Below the pieces are notes generated by a model, which worked only from the letters and a program-made list of their open reading frames with translations, was not told where the DNA came from and did not search any database. This document shows, piece by piece, positions 1 through 7,959 of a stretch of 64,000 nt of DNA. Source of the DNA: a virus; the IMG/VR virus record IMGVR_UViG_3300044675_000901, positions 1-64,000 of that record; one strand, given 5' to 3'. Both the position numbers and the translations under genes were made by a program. Position 1 is the first letter of the stretch, and each line of letters opens with the position of its first letter.

Positions 1-194
1 AAGATCTCGACTTGACTGGTAAGATTAGAAACATTGCTTGCTCTAACTCGGATGCCATAGGCTACGTTTATAGAGATGGAAACAAGACAATGATTTCATT
101 CGATTCTAGTGAAGAGATCACTGCAGGTTCTCGTTGTGAGCATTTAAAGGGTCAAGTTATGGAACTTGATTGGAGTAAAATTTATATTGACTAA
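1..194 (+). CDS. C-terminal fragment of a probable phage AAA/RecA-like ATPase (5' end outside window)
   Basis: The frame is open from the first base of the window to a TAA at 192-194. The only internal start is a TTG at 12, so this is most likely the last ~63 residues of a gene that begins to the left. The peptide contains SNSDAIGYVYR and ends with a GSRCEHLKGQ...WSKIY pattern. I associate these with the C-termini of phage nucleotide-binding AAA (AAA_24/RecA-like) proteins found near replication genes. No Walker motifs are in view, so the function is inferred. It is followed after 14 nt by the HTH-like protein and sits at the start of the plus-strand replication module. A stand-alone 60-residue protein from TTG is possible but less likely. 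Confidence 0.5.
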   Translation, partial: DLDLTGKIRNIACSNSDAIGYVYRDGNKTMISFDSSEEITAGSRCEHLKGQVMELDWSKIYID

Positions 195-208
195 ACACAT
201 TAAATCAA

Positions 209-562
209 ATGGCAATCGAAGCTACAGTTGCACAAGAAGTTGCAACACAACCTACCACCGTAATTACGGTGTCATCAGTTCTTGGGGATTTGAATAACGG
301 CATGGACAGAAATGCTATTGCTAGGAAGTATGGTCTATCTGCTGCAGAAATTGCAGAGGTATTCAAGCACCCAAAGCTCAAAGGTCTACGTGCTCGTCGT
401 AAGATTACACGTATCTCTATTGTAGATGACACAGTAGAAAACCCAGTAACTATTCCTACAGTTCCTCAAACTGGAATTAGATTAACAGATAGTGAGGTGG
501 TTACAAATCCTAACCAACTTGATCTGCTTGACTTGATTGTTGATGCAGAAGCATCAATCTGA
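209..562 (+). CDS. Small conserved protein with helix-turn-helix-like segment
   Basis: 117 aa, starting at ATG 209. Residues ~28-65 (GMDRNAIARKYGLS followed by AEIAEVFKHPKLKG) read as a helix-turn-helix-like unit followed by a basic stretch, RARRK. The rest is low in charge and ends in an acidic, Leu-rich tail. I recognise the general pattern (NG-DR-x-x-I/M...FKHPxLKGxR) from small proteins next to SSB/primase genes in crAss-like phages, but no function is known to me. The gene stands between the ATPase fragment and the SSB candidate. A DNA-binding or replication-accessory role is plausible. The TGA stop at 560-562 is followed by a 50-nt spacer with no obvious promoter. Confidence 0.7.
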   Translation: MAIEATVAQEVATQPTTVITVSSVLGDLNNGMDRNAIARKYGLSAAEIAEVFKHPKLKGLRARRKITRISIVDDTVENPVTIPTVPQTGIRLTDSEVVTNPNQLDLLDLIVDAEASI

Positions 563-612
563 GAGGGAAGGGACATAGTTTACAAAATGTTTTACCGTTA
601 AAAATTATTAAA

Positions 613-1380
613 ATGGCTATTCAATCGAATAATTCAGAAGAAGTTGTAGCAGGTGGTGGCATAACCCTATATACAGGTATTGCCCCAGTATCAGTAGTTG
701 CAGTTAATCCTAGCTTAGATGAGCTATCAGATTTAGGTATTAATCTCAGAAACGAACCAGAGTATAAGGTGACTCTTAACGAGGAGGACTATAATAAGCT
801 GGTATTCTGGCTTAAGTCTGACGTTCCTGGTCTGTCTTTTACTACTAGATTCGAGATTCTTATGCAGTCTAAGCACCGTGCATCTAAGGATGGAAGCAAG
901 TTTATGTGGGCTAACAACATTGGTCAGACTACATGGAGTGCAGATGTCCCTGCATATGACTGGTGGAAAAATAAAGATAAAACCAGAAAAGCTTATGTTG
1001 GTGAGGATACTTTGATTAACTTTACCAAGGCTTGGGCTAACGTGGCAGCAGGTGGAGAGGTATCATTTGATACTATCGATGCTATTGCTGAGGGAGATGT
1101 AAGAGAGTTGCAAGAGTATGTTAATGTACTCAGTGCTAACAAATTACGTGTCCTTGTAGGTGTTAAAGATGGCAAGTATCAGGCTGTCTACAACCGTCAC
1201 TTTGGTCGTCTTAAGCCAATGAGAGATGATATGTTTATCAAGGCTTTGAATGAGGACTATGGTTCTTTCAATGCTGAGTATAACAAGGATCTCAAACTGC
1301 AGGTTTATTCCCCAACTATGATTGTGGCTGACCCTGTAGCAGTTCCAGCAGGTGATTCTGCTGATGCTTGGGATGTTTAA
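613..1380 (+). CDS. Conserved replication-module protein; candidate single-stranded DNA-binding protein
   Basis: 255 aa from ATG 613. No catalytic motif is visible. The protein has an evenly mixed, aromatic-rich core (residues ~85-130 contain several Trp and Lys) and a flexible C-terminus rich in Pro/Ala/Asp that ends in DSADAWDV. An acidic, aromatic C-terminal tip is the hallmark by which many phage and bacterial SSBs recruit partners. The gene lies immediately before the primase and is closed by a strong terminator at 1421-1456, which fits a highly expressed stoichiometric DNA-binding protein. The SSB call therefore rests on tail, size and position, not on a recognised OB fold. An uncharacterised replication accessory protein is the alternative. 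Confidence 0.6.
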   Translation: MAIQSNNSEEVVAGGGITLYTGIAPVSVVAVNPSLDELSDLGINLRNEPEYKVTLNEEDYNKLVFWLKSDVPGLSFTTRFEILMQSKHRASKDGSKFMWANNIGQTTWSADVPAYDWWKNKDKTRKAYVGEDTLINFTKAWANVAAGGEVSFDTIDAIAEGDVRELQEYVNVLSANKLRVLVGVKDGKYQAVYNRHFGRLKPMRDDMFIKALNEDYGSFNAEYNKDLKLQVYSPTMIVADPVAVPAGDSADAWDV

Positions 1381-1420
1381 GTTGTTTAGTGTGTGTGTAT
1401 ATTGTTATTGATTAAGAGTG

Positions 1421-1456
1421 AGAATGGGGGGCGACGGCTCCCCATTTTCTATTTTT
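1421..1456 (+). terminator. Rho-independent terminator after the SSB candidate
   Basis: AATGGGG at 1423-1429 pairs with CCCCATT at 1440-1446, extended inward by G-T, G-C and C-G pairs around a GACG loop, and is followed by T-rich sequence to 1456. It lies between the stop at 1380 and the primase start chosen at 1463. It overlaps the in-frame GTG at 1418, which argues against GTG as the primase start. Confidence 0.8.
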
Positions 1457-1462
1457 GTAACT

Positions 1463-2446
1463 ATGATTCAGATAAGGAACAGCGATGCTTACTTGGATAA
1501 AGATTCTGTTCTTTGTAAAATTTCAGAGTACGATATCTTCAAGTTCTATTGTCACAGTTTTAAGAAGAATGGTGACAAGTTTTGTAGTGAGCTCAGACAA
1601 GATAGATCCCCAACTTGCTCGATAATCCAGTACAATGGTAAGCTATTGTATAAGGATTTCGGTAATGGGGAGAGCCATGATTGTTTTAGTTACGTGCAAC
1701 GTAAGTATAATCTGACATTTATAGAAGCACTCAAGGTAATAGATGCTGACTTTGGGCTAGGACTCCACACAGGGACTATGACCAAGGCTGAGATGGCTAT
1801 TACCTATGGGGATCAAGTTATTGAGGAGAAAAGGCCCACTATGATTACTAAACGTAGTAGAAGGTGGACTGAAGAAGATGTTAAATTCTGGGGAAAGTTT
1901 GGGATAGACTTAGAGTTATTGACTAAATTTGCTGTAGAGCCGATCGATTACTTTTGGATCAATGAGGTTCGGTATAGCTGCCACACTCTGGCTTATGCAT
2001 ATAATATCAACGGGAGATATAAGATCTACAGGCCGTTGGAAACAGAGGGTAAGTGGTTCAGTAATACTACTAAAAATGATATCCAAGGCTATGGCCAATT
2101 GAAAGACAGTGGAGACATTGTCTTTCTTGCTTCATCACTAAAGGATGTTATGACTTTGAATGCTCTGGGATTCGAGGGAGTAGCAATGCAGAGTGAGATG
2201 CAGATGCCTAGTCAGAAGTTTATTGATCATCTCAAGACGAGATTTAACTTAGTGGTTGTGCTGTATGATAATGACTTTAATTCTGATACAAATCCAGGCC
2301 AGACTATGGCTAACAAAATTTGTAATACGTATCAGTTAATCAATGTCATTATACCAGCCCATTATAAATCTAAGGATATATCAGATCTTGTTAGAGATCA
2401 TGGAAAAGATTGTGCACAGAGAATAATTAACATTCAACTACCTTAA
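1463..2446 (+). CDS. DnaG-like DNA primase
   Basis: 327 aa with the start placed at ATG 1463; the frame is open to GTG 1418, but that extension is the terminator hairpin. It would synthesise RNA primers for phage DNA replication. The N-terminal ~80 residues carry scattered Cys/His (C30, H31, C41, C52, H72, C74) and the segment KLLYKDFGNGESHDCFSYVQ, typical of the zinc-binding/template domain of phage DnaG-like primases. The C-terminal ~110 residues form a Toprim-like domain: an alternating hydrophobic strand with FLASSLKDVMTLNALGF, then VVVLYDNDFN supplying the DxD metal-binding acids. The next gene starts at the base after the TAA stop. Short compared with bacterial DnaG, as usual for crAss-like primases. 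Confidence 0.8.
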   Translation: MIQIRNSDAYLDKDSVLCKISEYDIFKFYCHSFKKNGDKFCSELRQDRSPTCSIIQYNGKLLYKDFGNGESHDCFSYVQRKYNLTFIEALKVIDADFGLGLHTGTMTKAEMAITYGDQVIEEKRPTMITKRSRRWTEEDVKFWGKFGIDLELLTKFAVEPIDYFWINEVRYSCHTLAYAYNINGRYKIYRPLETEGKWFSNTTKNDIQGYGQLKDSGDIVFLASSLKDVMTLNALGFEGVAMQSEMQMPSQKFIDHLKTRFNLVVVLYDNDFNSDTNPGQTMANKICNTYQLINVIIPAHYKSKDISDLVRDHGKDCAQRIINIQLP

Positions 2447-2674
2447 ATGACTGATTCTAAATACTATACAGACCCAGAGGTTAGAGAAAGAATTGACACT
2501 ATACTAAAAAATTGTGCAAATCTGTTCAGCAACCTTGGTACTTACACTACTTTTGATGTACAAGACATCAGAATTGCAAAACAACTAGAACGACAATGGC
2601 TAAACGAAATACAAGAACTCGATCCAATACTGTTCGAAAAGCTGGTCCCAAGAAAGGAAGCCGAGGAAAAATAA
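2447..2674 (+). CDS. Small hypothetical protein between primase and nuclease
   Basis: 75 aa, highly charged and probably helical, with ATG directly abutting the primase stop. No motif is recognised. Its last 79 nt overlap the nuclease gene in another frame, so the two are likely translationally coupled. The position suggests a replication accessory role, but nothing in the sequence shows it. Confidence 0.6.
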   Translation: MTDSKYYTDPEVRERIDTILKNCANLFSNLGTYTTFDVQDIRIAKQLERQWLNEIQELDPILFEKLVPRKEAEEK

Positions 2675-3090
2675 AAGCTACTCAAAAAGTAGTTGACGGC
2701 ATACAGTTTAAGTCAATGTTGGAGGTGTTCACGTATCGTAAGCTATTAGAGTATGAGTTAAGATTTGAGTACGAACAACGTAAGTTCGTCATTATGCAAG
2801 GGTTTGATTACCCTCAGTGTTCTTGGGAGACTCTACCTAGTGGGGATTTTAAAGATAAAGGGAACGGAAAAGTTCGTGATATCACATACACCCCAGACTT
2901 TGTAGGGTATGATTCTAAAGGAAAACTTAAATGGGTAATCGAGTGTAAAGGTTTTGCTAACGAAAGGTTCCCTAATACGTGGAAGCTATTCAAGCAGACT
3001 TTGATACGAGAAGGAACAGTAATCCCACTGTATCTCCCTAAAAATCAGAAGCAGGTCTTAGAGACAATCGAAAAGATACTAGCTTTATAA
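2596..3090 (+). CDS. PD-(D/E)XK-fold endonuclease
   Basis: 164 aa from ATG 2596. After a basic N-terminus (RTRSNTVRKAGPKKGSRGK) comes the nuclease core: FKSMLEVFTYRKLLEYE supplies the helix-1 Glu, YTPDFVG the metal-binding Asp, and WVIECKG the E-x-K pair, spaced as in PD-(D/E)XK enzymes. A FANERFPNTWKLFKQTL helix follows. Such small nucleases are common in crAss-like replication modules and resemble phage T7 endonuclease I-like or homing-type nucleases. The substrate (junction, nick or duplex) cannot be told from sequence. The start lies 79 nt inside the preceding small gene. The gene is followed by a terminator at 3109-3137. Confidence 0.8.
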   Translation: MAKRNTRTRSNTVRKAGPKKGSRGKIKATQKVVDGIQFKSMLEVFTYRKLLEYELRFEYEQRKFVIMQGFDYPQCSWETLPSGDFKDKGNGKVRDITYTPDFVGYDSKGKLKWVIECKGFANERFPNTWKLFKQTLIREGTVIPLYLPKNQKQVLETIEKILAL

Positions 3091-3108
3091 TCAACAATTT
3101 AACTAACT

Positions 3109-3137
3109 AAAGGTCTGGAGAAATCTAGGCCTTTTTT
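3109..3137 (+). terminator. Rho-independent terminator after the nuclease gene
   Basis: A 10-bp stem (3109-3118 with 3125-3134, including G-T wobbles) closes a six-base loop and runs into a T-tract ending at 3137. It separates the SSB-primase-nuclease group from the rIIA-rIIB group. Confidence 0.75.
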
Positions 3138-3148
3138 ATTTTATCCTA

Positions 3149-5941
3149 ATGAGTATTAAAACTATTGAAGACAACTACATTGGGATGGACAAGGGTGTGG
3201 CTAAGAGGATTAATAAGGGAGCTGAGAAGCTTGTCTTTGATATCTTGCAGGCTACTCAGTATTCCACCCCTATCCCTTCAACCGTCAGAGAGCTGGTAAC
3301 AAATGCCTGCGATGCTCAACGAGAGAAGGAGATTGCTATTGAGATTCTTACTGGGGTTAAACAAGCATCAGACTACTACATAACCAGAGATGGGGAGCAG
3401 TATTCTGATTCTAACTTTGACCCTAGTTACTATTCTATCTCTAACCTTGATATTGTACGTAACCATATTGAGATAACTTATCAGCACAACGATGGCATTG
3501 GCTATTGTGATAAGCTATCTATCAAAGATTATGGCGTAGGTATCGGGGCTAAGAGACTAGAAGGTATCCTTGAGCTAGGCTATTCTACTAAACGTAACAC
3601 AAGTCAGAACTTCGGTGCTTTCGGCTTGGGTGCTAAGGTAGCACTGTCAACTGGTGTAGACTTCTACACTATCGAGACGGTGTACAATGGCAAGAGATTC
3701 AAGGCTAATTGTTTTAACTATAAGACTGACTTTATCATCCCGAAGTTCAATCTTACGACAGGCCAGATTAACCCATCGATTACTTTGTCTGATGGATCTG
3801 TAGTATATTATGAGGATACTACTGATCTTAACTGGACTGAGGTAAGTCTTGGTGTTAAGTCCCACAACTCAGCTAGATTCAATGAGGCTATAGAAGAGCA
3901 GCTCAACTATCTTGATAATGTGCGTTTCTATGCAGTGATGAATGGTCACAAGATGGAGCAGAAGATTAAGAGTGAGATCATCTATAACTCTAAGAACCTG
4001 ATTGTCTCTACTAATAACTATTTAAGAAAGCCTCACATTGTTATTGTAAAGGAAGAGGGAGCTGAGACGGGTATTAACTATGGCTATGTAGACTTTAGAG
4101 AGTTAGAGATGCAGGATCTGTATGGTCCTGTAGGCTTGAAGTGCCCAATTAAACAATCTTACATCGATGATGAAGGGCAAGAGGTAATCATTCAGGATGG
4201 TGTCGAGGTAACTCCATCACGAGAGAAGGTTATTTGGAGTGATTCGACTAAGGCTTTCATTCAGAAGCTTATCGATGCAGCTGCAGATGAGGTAACAGAA
4301 CTCGTGGAGAAAGAGTTGTTAGAGACAGACTTCCTTAAGTGGTTAGATACTTGCAGACAAATCACTGGTGGTAAGACAGGAAATAAATACTCAGATAATC
4401 CAAGTGAAAGAACCCTTGCAATACTATCAAACATCATTGATACTAAGTCCATCAAGCCTAAGTATTCTCCTGATACGACTATTAAATTTACTAGTATTCC
4501 ATCAACTCTTAATGGTTTTAGCGTAAAAGCTCATACTCAAAAGATTGATCATCTTAGAATTACTGGTGATGTACGTGTGCAGGTTGAGTATGTAAGTAAT
4601 AAGATAGACCACTGGGATCAGATTGGGGATAAGAAAGTATTCTATCGTATAGGTAATGCTAATAAGTATAAGGATTTCTATTTGTATCAGAAGTATGGTC
4701 CATTTGTAACTATTAAGAAGACTAACCTTAGTTACTTGCAGGATCATATGGATAGTCCTGGTATACCTGATACAGATATAACTTATTACCAAGCAGAGTA
4801 TACTAAGAAAAAATCTAATCAAGATTTGATAGAGCCATTGATCAAAGCATCAGAACTTTATGAGAGTTATGATGACATTGTTCTTCCTGACGATATCAAA
4901 GAGCAGTATGATGGGGCTGAGGCTAGTGCTTCGATTGTTAGTACTGGAAATCTAACTCCAGAGGAGAGACGTAAACTTAACTCTCAGATTGTAGGCTACA
5001 CTCTTCGTCCTGATGATCATAGAACTGCTGGTAATTCTTACAAAGATTTTGTATGGGATAAGGTGGAGCCAACTCTACGTACAGTTATTAATAGTACAAT
5101 TCCTACTTACTATGGTACTGACGAAGATGCTGATAAGCTGAAGATGGCTGCTGCTATTCTAAAGAGTTTTAATATGAAGTTTAGTACTGGGATTAAGAAT
5201 CATTATTCTTGGGTTCCTCACGGCAGTTCAAATGATACTTTATATTACTTTGATTGTCTTGCTACTAGATTTACTGATCGTAATGGTTACTTTTCAGTCA
5301 AACCAAATGTAGATTACAGTGAGCAAACTCAGTTGCTAAAGCTTAGTGAGTCTAATGTTAAACATGTAAGAGACTTGGCTAATTACAAACACATTGATGA
5401 GTTCTTTAGAACTGTAGATGCTGAGGGTAATTATACTTGTCATCCAGCTGTTAACATGCTTGCTAATCATATGTGGGCTAAGCAGTTCCCAATTTGGGAA
5501 AGTTTTAGTGTTTACAATGATTGCTTTAATCTTGATTTTATTGATGAGAAGTATCATGAGATATACAAGTATCTTCTAAACATTTATACTAAGTTTGATT
5601 CTATTGTATTCTACAAAACACCAGGAGAAGAGCTACTTATAGATCTAAAGAGTGATCTTACTAATCTTACTGCTTTTGAATTGTTTTCTGCAGCTGACAT
5701 ATCTGATGATATGAGAGCTGAGTTATCTGCTAAGTTCTTTGTTCTATCTGATATCCCAGGAGTAAAAGTCTTGGATTATAAATTTATGGAGGTTATAAGA
5801 TTTGCTGATGAGTTTGCAAAAGACACTAAGCATTTACTTCCACGTGTAAGCTCTTACAATATATCAGAGACTAATGAACAGATAACAATCTATCTGAAAG
5901 CCTTACAGGTGTTGGAAATTCCTATCCCTGAGCTCAATTAA
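3149..5941 (+). CDS. rIIA-like protein with GHKL-type ATPase domain
   Basis: 930 aa from ATG 3149, just after a terminator. The N-terminal ~170 residues carry a Bergerat (GHKL) ATP-binding fold. The N box is VRELVTNACDAQ (N52, D55), the G1 box is DYGVGIG (127-133) and the G2 box is GAFGLGAK (156-163). This is the arrangement of phage T4 rIIA and of the rIIA homologues that crAss-like phages carry upstream of rIIB. The remaining ~750 residues are large mixed alpha/beta with no further motif recognised. T4 rIIA works with rIIB at the membrane/DNA level against the lambda Rex exclusion system, so a role in countering host defence or controlling lysis timing is inferred. The next gene, 29 nt downstream, is the rIIB partner. 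Confidence 0.85.
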   Translation: MSIKTIEDNYIGMDKGVAKRINKGAEKLVFDILQATQYSTPIPSTVRELVTNACDAQREKEIAIEILTGVKQASDYYITRDGEQYSDSNFDPSYYSISNLDIVRNHIEITYQHNDGIGYCDKLSIKDYGVGIGAKRLEGILELGYSTKRNTSQNFGAFGLGAKVALSTGVDFYTIETVYNGKRFKANCFNYKTDFIIPKFNLTTGQINPSITLSDGSVVYYEDTTDLNWTEVSLGVKSHNSARFNEAIEEQLNYLDNVRFYAVMNGHKMEQKIKSEIIYNSKNLIVSTNNYLRKPHIVIVKEEGAETGINYGYVDFRELEMQDLYGPVGLKCPIKQSYIDDEGQEVIIQDGVEVTPSREKVIWSDSTKAFIQKLIDAAADEVTELVEKELLETDFLKWLDTCRQITGGKTGNKYSDNPSERTLAILSNIIDTKSIKPKYSPDTTIKFTSIPSTLNGFSVKAHTQKIDHLRITGDVRVQVEYVSNKIDHWDQIGDKKVFYRIGNANKYKDFYLYQKYGPFVTIKKTNLSYLQDHMDSPGIPDTDITYYQAEYTKKKSNQDLIEPLIKASELYESYDDIVLPDDIKEQYDGAEASASIVSTGNLTPEERRKLNSQIVGYTLRPDDHRTAGNSYKDFVWDKVEPTLRTVINSTIPTYYGTDEDADKLKMAAAILKSFNMKFSTGIKNHYSWVPHGSSNDTLYYFDCLATRFTDRNGYFSVKPNVDYSEQTQLLKLSESNVKHVRDLANYKHIDEFFRTVDAEGNYTCHPAVNMLANHMWAKQFPIWESFSVYNDCFNLDFIDEKYHEIYKYLLNIYTKFDSIVFYKTPGEELLIDLKSDLTNLTAFELFSAADISDDMRAELSAKFFVLSDIPGVKVLDYKFMEVIRFADEFAKDTKHLLPRVSSYNISETNEQITIYLKALQVLEIPIPELN

Positions 5942-5970
5942 TTTCGTATCTTTATAGTAAATAATTAAAC

Positions 5971-7140
5971 ATGATTTATATCAATGTAATTGACGATAGG
6001 ATCTGCGGATCCTATGGAGACACTCCGTTCTCTGTTCAGCATAGCCCTGAACTGTATGAGAAGCTGAGTAAACTTGCTGAACTTGCTAACGATGCCTCTA
6101 CTATTGAGGAGTATCGTAAGTTTCTTGATGAGTTTGGATTGAACACACAAGAAGATTACACTAAACTTATCCAAGATAAGTGTGAGTTTATCTTCGTAAA
6201 CAGAGCTACTGGTGAGTTCTTTCTGAAGCATGGGGAGACTGTCTCTACTATCCCAATGCCTGAGGCTTTGGTAGAAAGAATCTATGAATCTATTGACAAA
6301 GGGATTGACTTCAATCCACTTGTTAAGATGTGGACTAGATGGCTTCGTAACCCTATCCTCAGAAAGAAGATGAAGGATGGAAGAGGTAGAGAATTCTCTG
6401 AGAGATTCTTCAACTTTGTAAATCTTAAGTATGTACACCCTGTACTATTTAAGAAATATACAGAAGAGATGGGTTTCTCTGATGAGAAGGCTATCGATGC
6501 TGCTACTATGTATCAGATGAAGATTACTAAAGAGGGTCTCTTGAATGGTTACAAAGTATCCAAAGAGATTCTACATAAGTATGATCCTGAGACTGGTGAG
6601 GTTCATGACCGTTACAAGAGAACTTTCAATGTAGACACTGGTGAGATTGAGTCAGAAGGATTGCCAGAGTTTGTAGAAGACAGATTGTTTGAGCCAGCAG
6701 TTATGGGGAGTGGCGGTGATGCATTCTATTGTGAGGGAGCTAATGGCTATGGAACCCCAGGCCACTTCATCAAGGTAGGTTGTGTTCATCGTCTTGATTC
6801 TTGGGATAAGGTAAACACAGACGATCATCTATCTTGTGTTCCAGGTTTGCACTTTGGTGGTCTGAAGTATATCTCTGGATACGGTGGTGAGATTCACAAT
6901 GTGTTTGTTGACCCAATGCACATCGGTGCAGTTCCAGATGATTCAACAGGTGCTATTCGATGCTTGCAGTACTTCGTTCACTCAAGCTTGGCTGGAGTTA
7001 ATGGCTCTATCTATCACTCTTCTACTTATGCAGCTATGACAGATGCTGAGTGGGATAAGATGAGAGAGGAGGCTGTTGCTTTGTCAATAGAGAAAGCAAA
7101 GAAACTTAAAGAAGAGCAAGACGAACTAAATTCATTATAA
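5971..7140 (+). CDS. rIIB-like protein
   Basis: 389 aa, ATG 5971. The centre resembles the conserved core of T4 rIIB: a stretch ending in ALVERIYESIDKGIDFNPLV, then KMWTRWLRNPILRKKM, then a region rich in Gly and Tyr with CVPGLHFGGLKYI. T4 rIIB is ~310 aa, so this version is somewhat longer at the C-terminus, which ends in a charged helix (KAKKLKEEQDELN). Directly following rIIA, it is expected to act with it in the same membrane-associated system. The 29-nt spacer before it contains TATCTTTATAG, a weak match to a Bacteroidota -7 element lacking the final G. A separate promoter is therefore possible but not supported strongly. Confidence 0.8.
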   Translation: MIYINVIDDRICGSYGDTPFSVQHSPELYEKLSKLAELANDASTIEEYRKFLDEFGLNTQEDYTKLIQDKCEFIFVNRATGEFFLKHGETVSTIPMPEALVERIYESIDKGIDFNPLVKMWTRWLRNPILRKKMKDGRGREFSERFFNFVNLKYVHPVLFKKYTEEMGFSDEKAIDAATMYQMKITKEGLLNGYKVSKEILHKYDPETGEVHDRYKRTFNVDTGEIESEGLPEFVEDRLFEPAVMGSGGDAFYCEGANGYGTPGHFIKVGCVHRLDSWDKVNTDDHLSCVPGLHFGGLKYISGYGGEIHNVFVDPMHIGAVPDDSTGAIRCLQYFVHSSLAGVNGSIYHSSTYAAMTDAEWDKMREEAVALSIEKAKKLKEEQDELNSL

Positions 7141-7143
7141 GCT

Positions 7144-7959
7144 ATGATCGACCCTATAGACACAGAAGGACAAGAGAGTACGATTTGTCTAATTGACGGG
7201 GATAGCTTATTATATTACGAGATGGATAAGCCTACTCTAGAGCAAGCCTTAAGTGGTATTGACTCTAGAGTAGAGACTATCCTGACTAATTGTAATGCTA
7301 ATGCTTACGTTGGTTTTCTAACTGGGAAGAGTGGATATAGGTATCAAGTCTCCCCAACTTATAAAGCTAATCGTAAGTATCGTCCCAAACCAATTATCTT
7401 CTATGCACTCAGAGAGTACTTGAAGCAGAGGTATACGTTCAAAGAGTTCGATGGATTAGAGGCTGATGATCTTGTTGCTTACTATGGAGTAAACAACAAT
7501 GATTGGAAGGTTGTAATCTGTTCTCCCGATAAGGATGTACTGCATCAGTGCATAGGCAAGCATTTTAATTATCAAAAAGTAGAGTTTGTGACAACTAGTG
7601 AAACAGATGCAGAGAAATTTTTATGGAAACAAGTCTTAATGGGGGATAGCACGGATAATATCCAAGGCATCCCAGGTGTAGGAATCAAGACAGCAGAGAA
7701 TTGGCTGAAGGATCGTGAGAAAGAAATCGAAGGGTTTGTGTTGAGAAAATACGTAGAAAAGTTTGGGGTAGTTGAAGGCTTGGAACAGTTCTTCATTAAC
7801 TTTCGACTGGTGTATCTCCTTAAGACTAAGGATGACATACTAAGAGAAGTTAAACTGGAACTACCTGAATTACAGTCTTTAATATGTATTAACTCTAAAC
7901 CTGAAGAGAATGAGCCAACAGAATCTGCCCCTGAATCTCCCTCCTGGGAAACCTGGTAA
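7144..7959 (+). CDS. 5'-3' exonuclease / flap endonuclease (PolI N-terminal type)
   Basis: 271 aa, ATG 7144, 3 nt after rIIB. The full set of FEN-family motifs is present: CLIDGDSLLYY (D18, D20), the arch lysine/arginine segment PTYKANRKYRPK (71-82), GLEADDLVA (D108, D109), SPDKDVL (D129, D131), and MGDSTDNIQGIPGVGIKTA (166-184) with two more metal ligands and the helix-3-turn-helix DNA grip. It removes RNA primers or flaps and acts exonucleolytically during replication, as the stand-alone counterpart of the DNA polymerase I 5' nuclease. The C-terminal tail is Pro/Ser/Glu-rich. The final 50 nt overlap the next gene in a different frame. Confidence 0.9.
   Translation: MIDPIDTEGQESTICLIDGDSLLYYEMDKPTLEQALSGIDSRVETILTNCNANAYVGFLTGKSGYRYQVSPTYKANRKYRPKPIIFYALREYLKQRYTFKEFDGLEADDLVAYYGVNNNDWKVVICSPDKDVLHQCIGKHFNYQKVEFVTTSETDAEKFLWKQVLMGDSTDNIQGIPGVGIKTAENWLKDREKEIEGFVLRKYVEKFGVVEGLEQFFINFRLVYLLKTKDDILREVKLELPELQSLICINSKPEENEPTESAPESPSWETW

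Noticed and set aside
4502-4822. 106-codon minus-strand frame in rIIA
   Set aside because: Ile/Leu/Tyr-rich translation of AT-rich antisense sequence. It could look like a membrane protein but has no start signal and is nested in rIIA.
5950-5960. TATCTTTATAG as a promoter for the rIIB gene
   Set aside because: It lacks the final G of TAnnTTTG and sits at a different distance from the ATG than the three consistent elements. Too weak to list as a feature.
5965-6438. 157-codon minus-strand reading frame inside the rIIB gene
   Set aside because: Entirely antisense to a well-supported gene, no upstream signal and no recognisable protein pattern. It is the mirror of rIIB codon bias.
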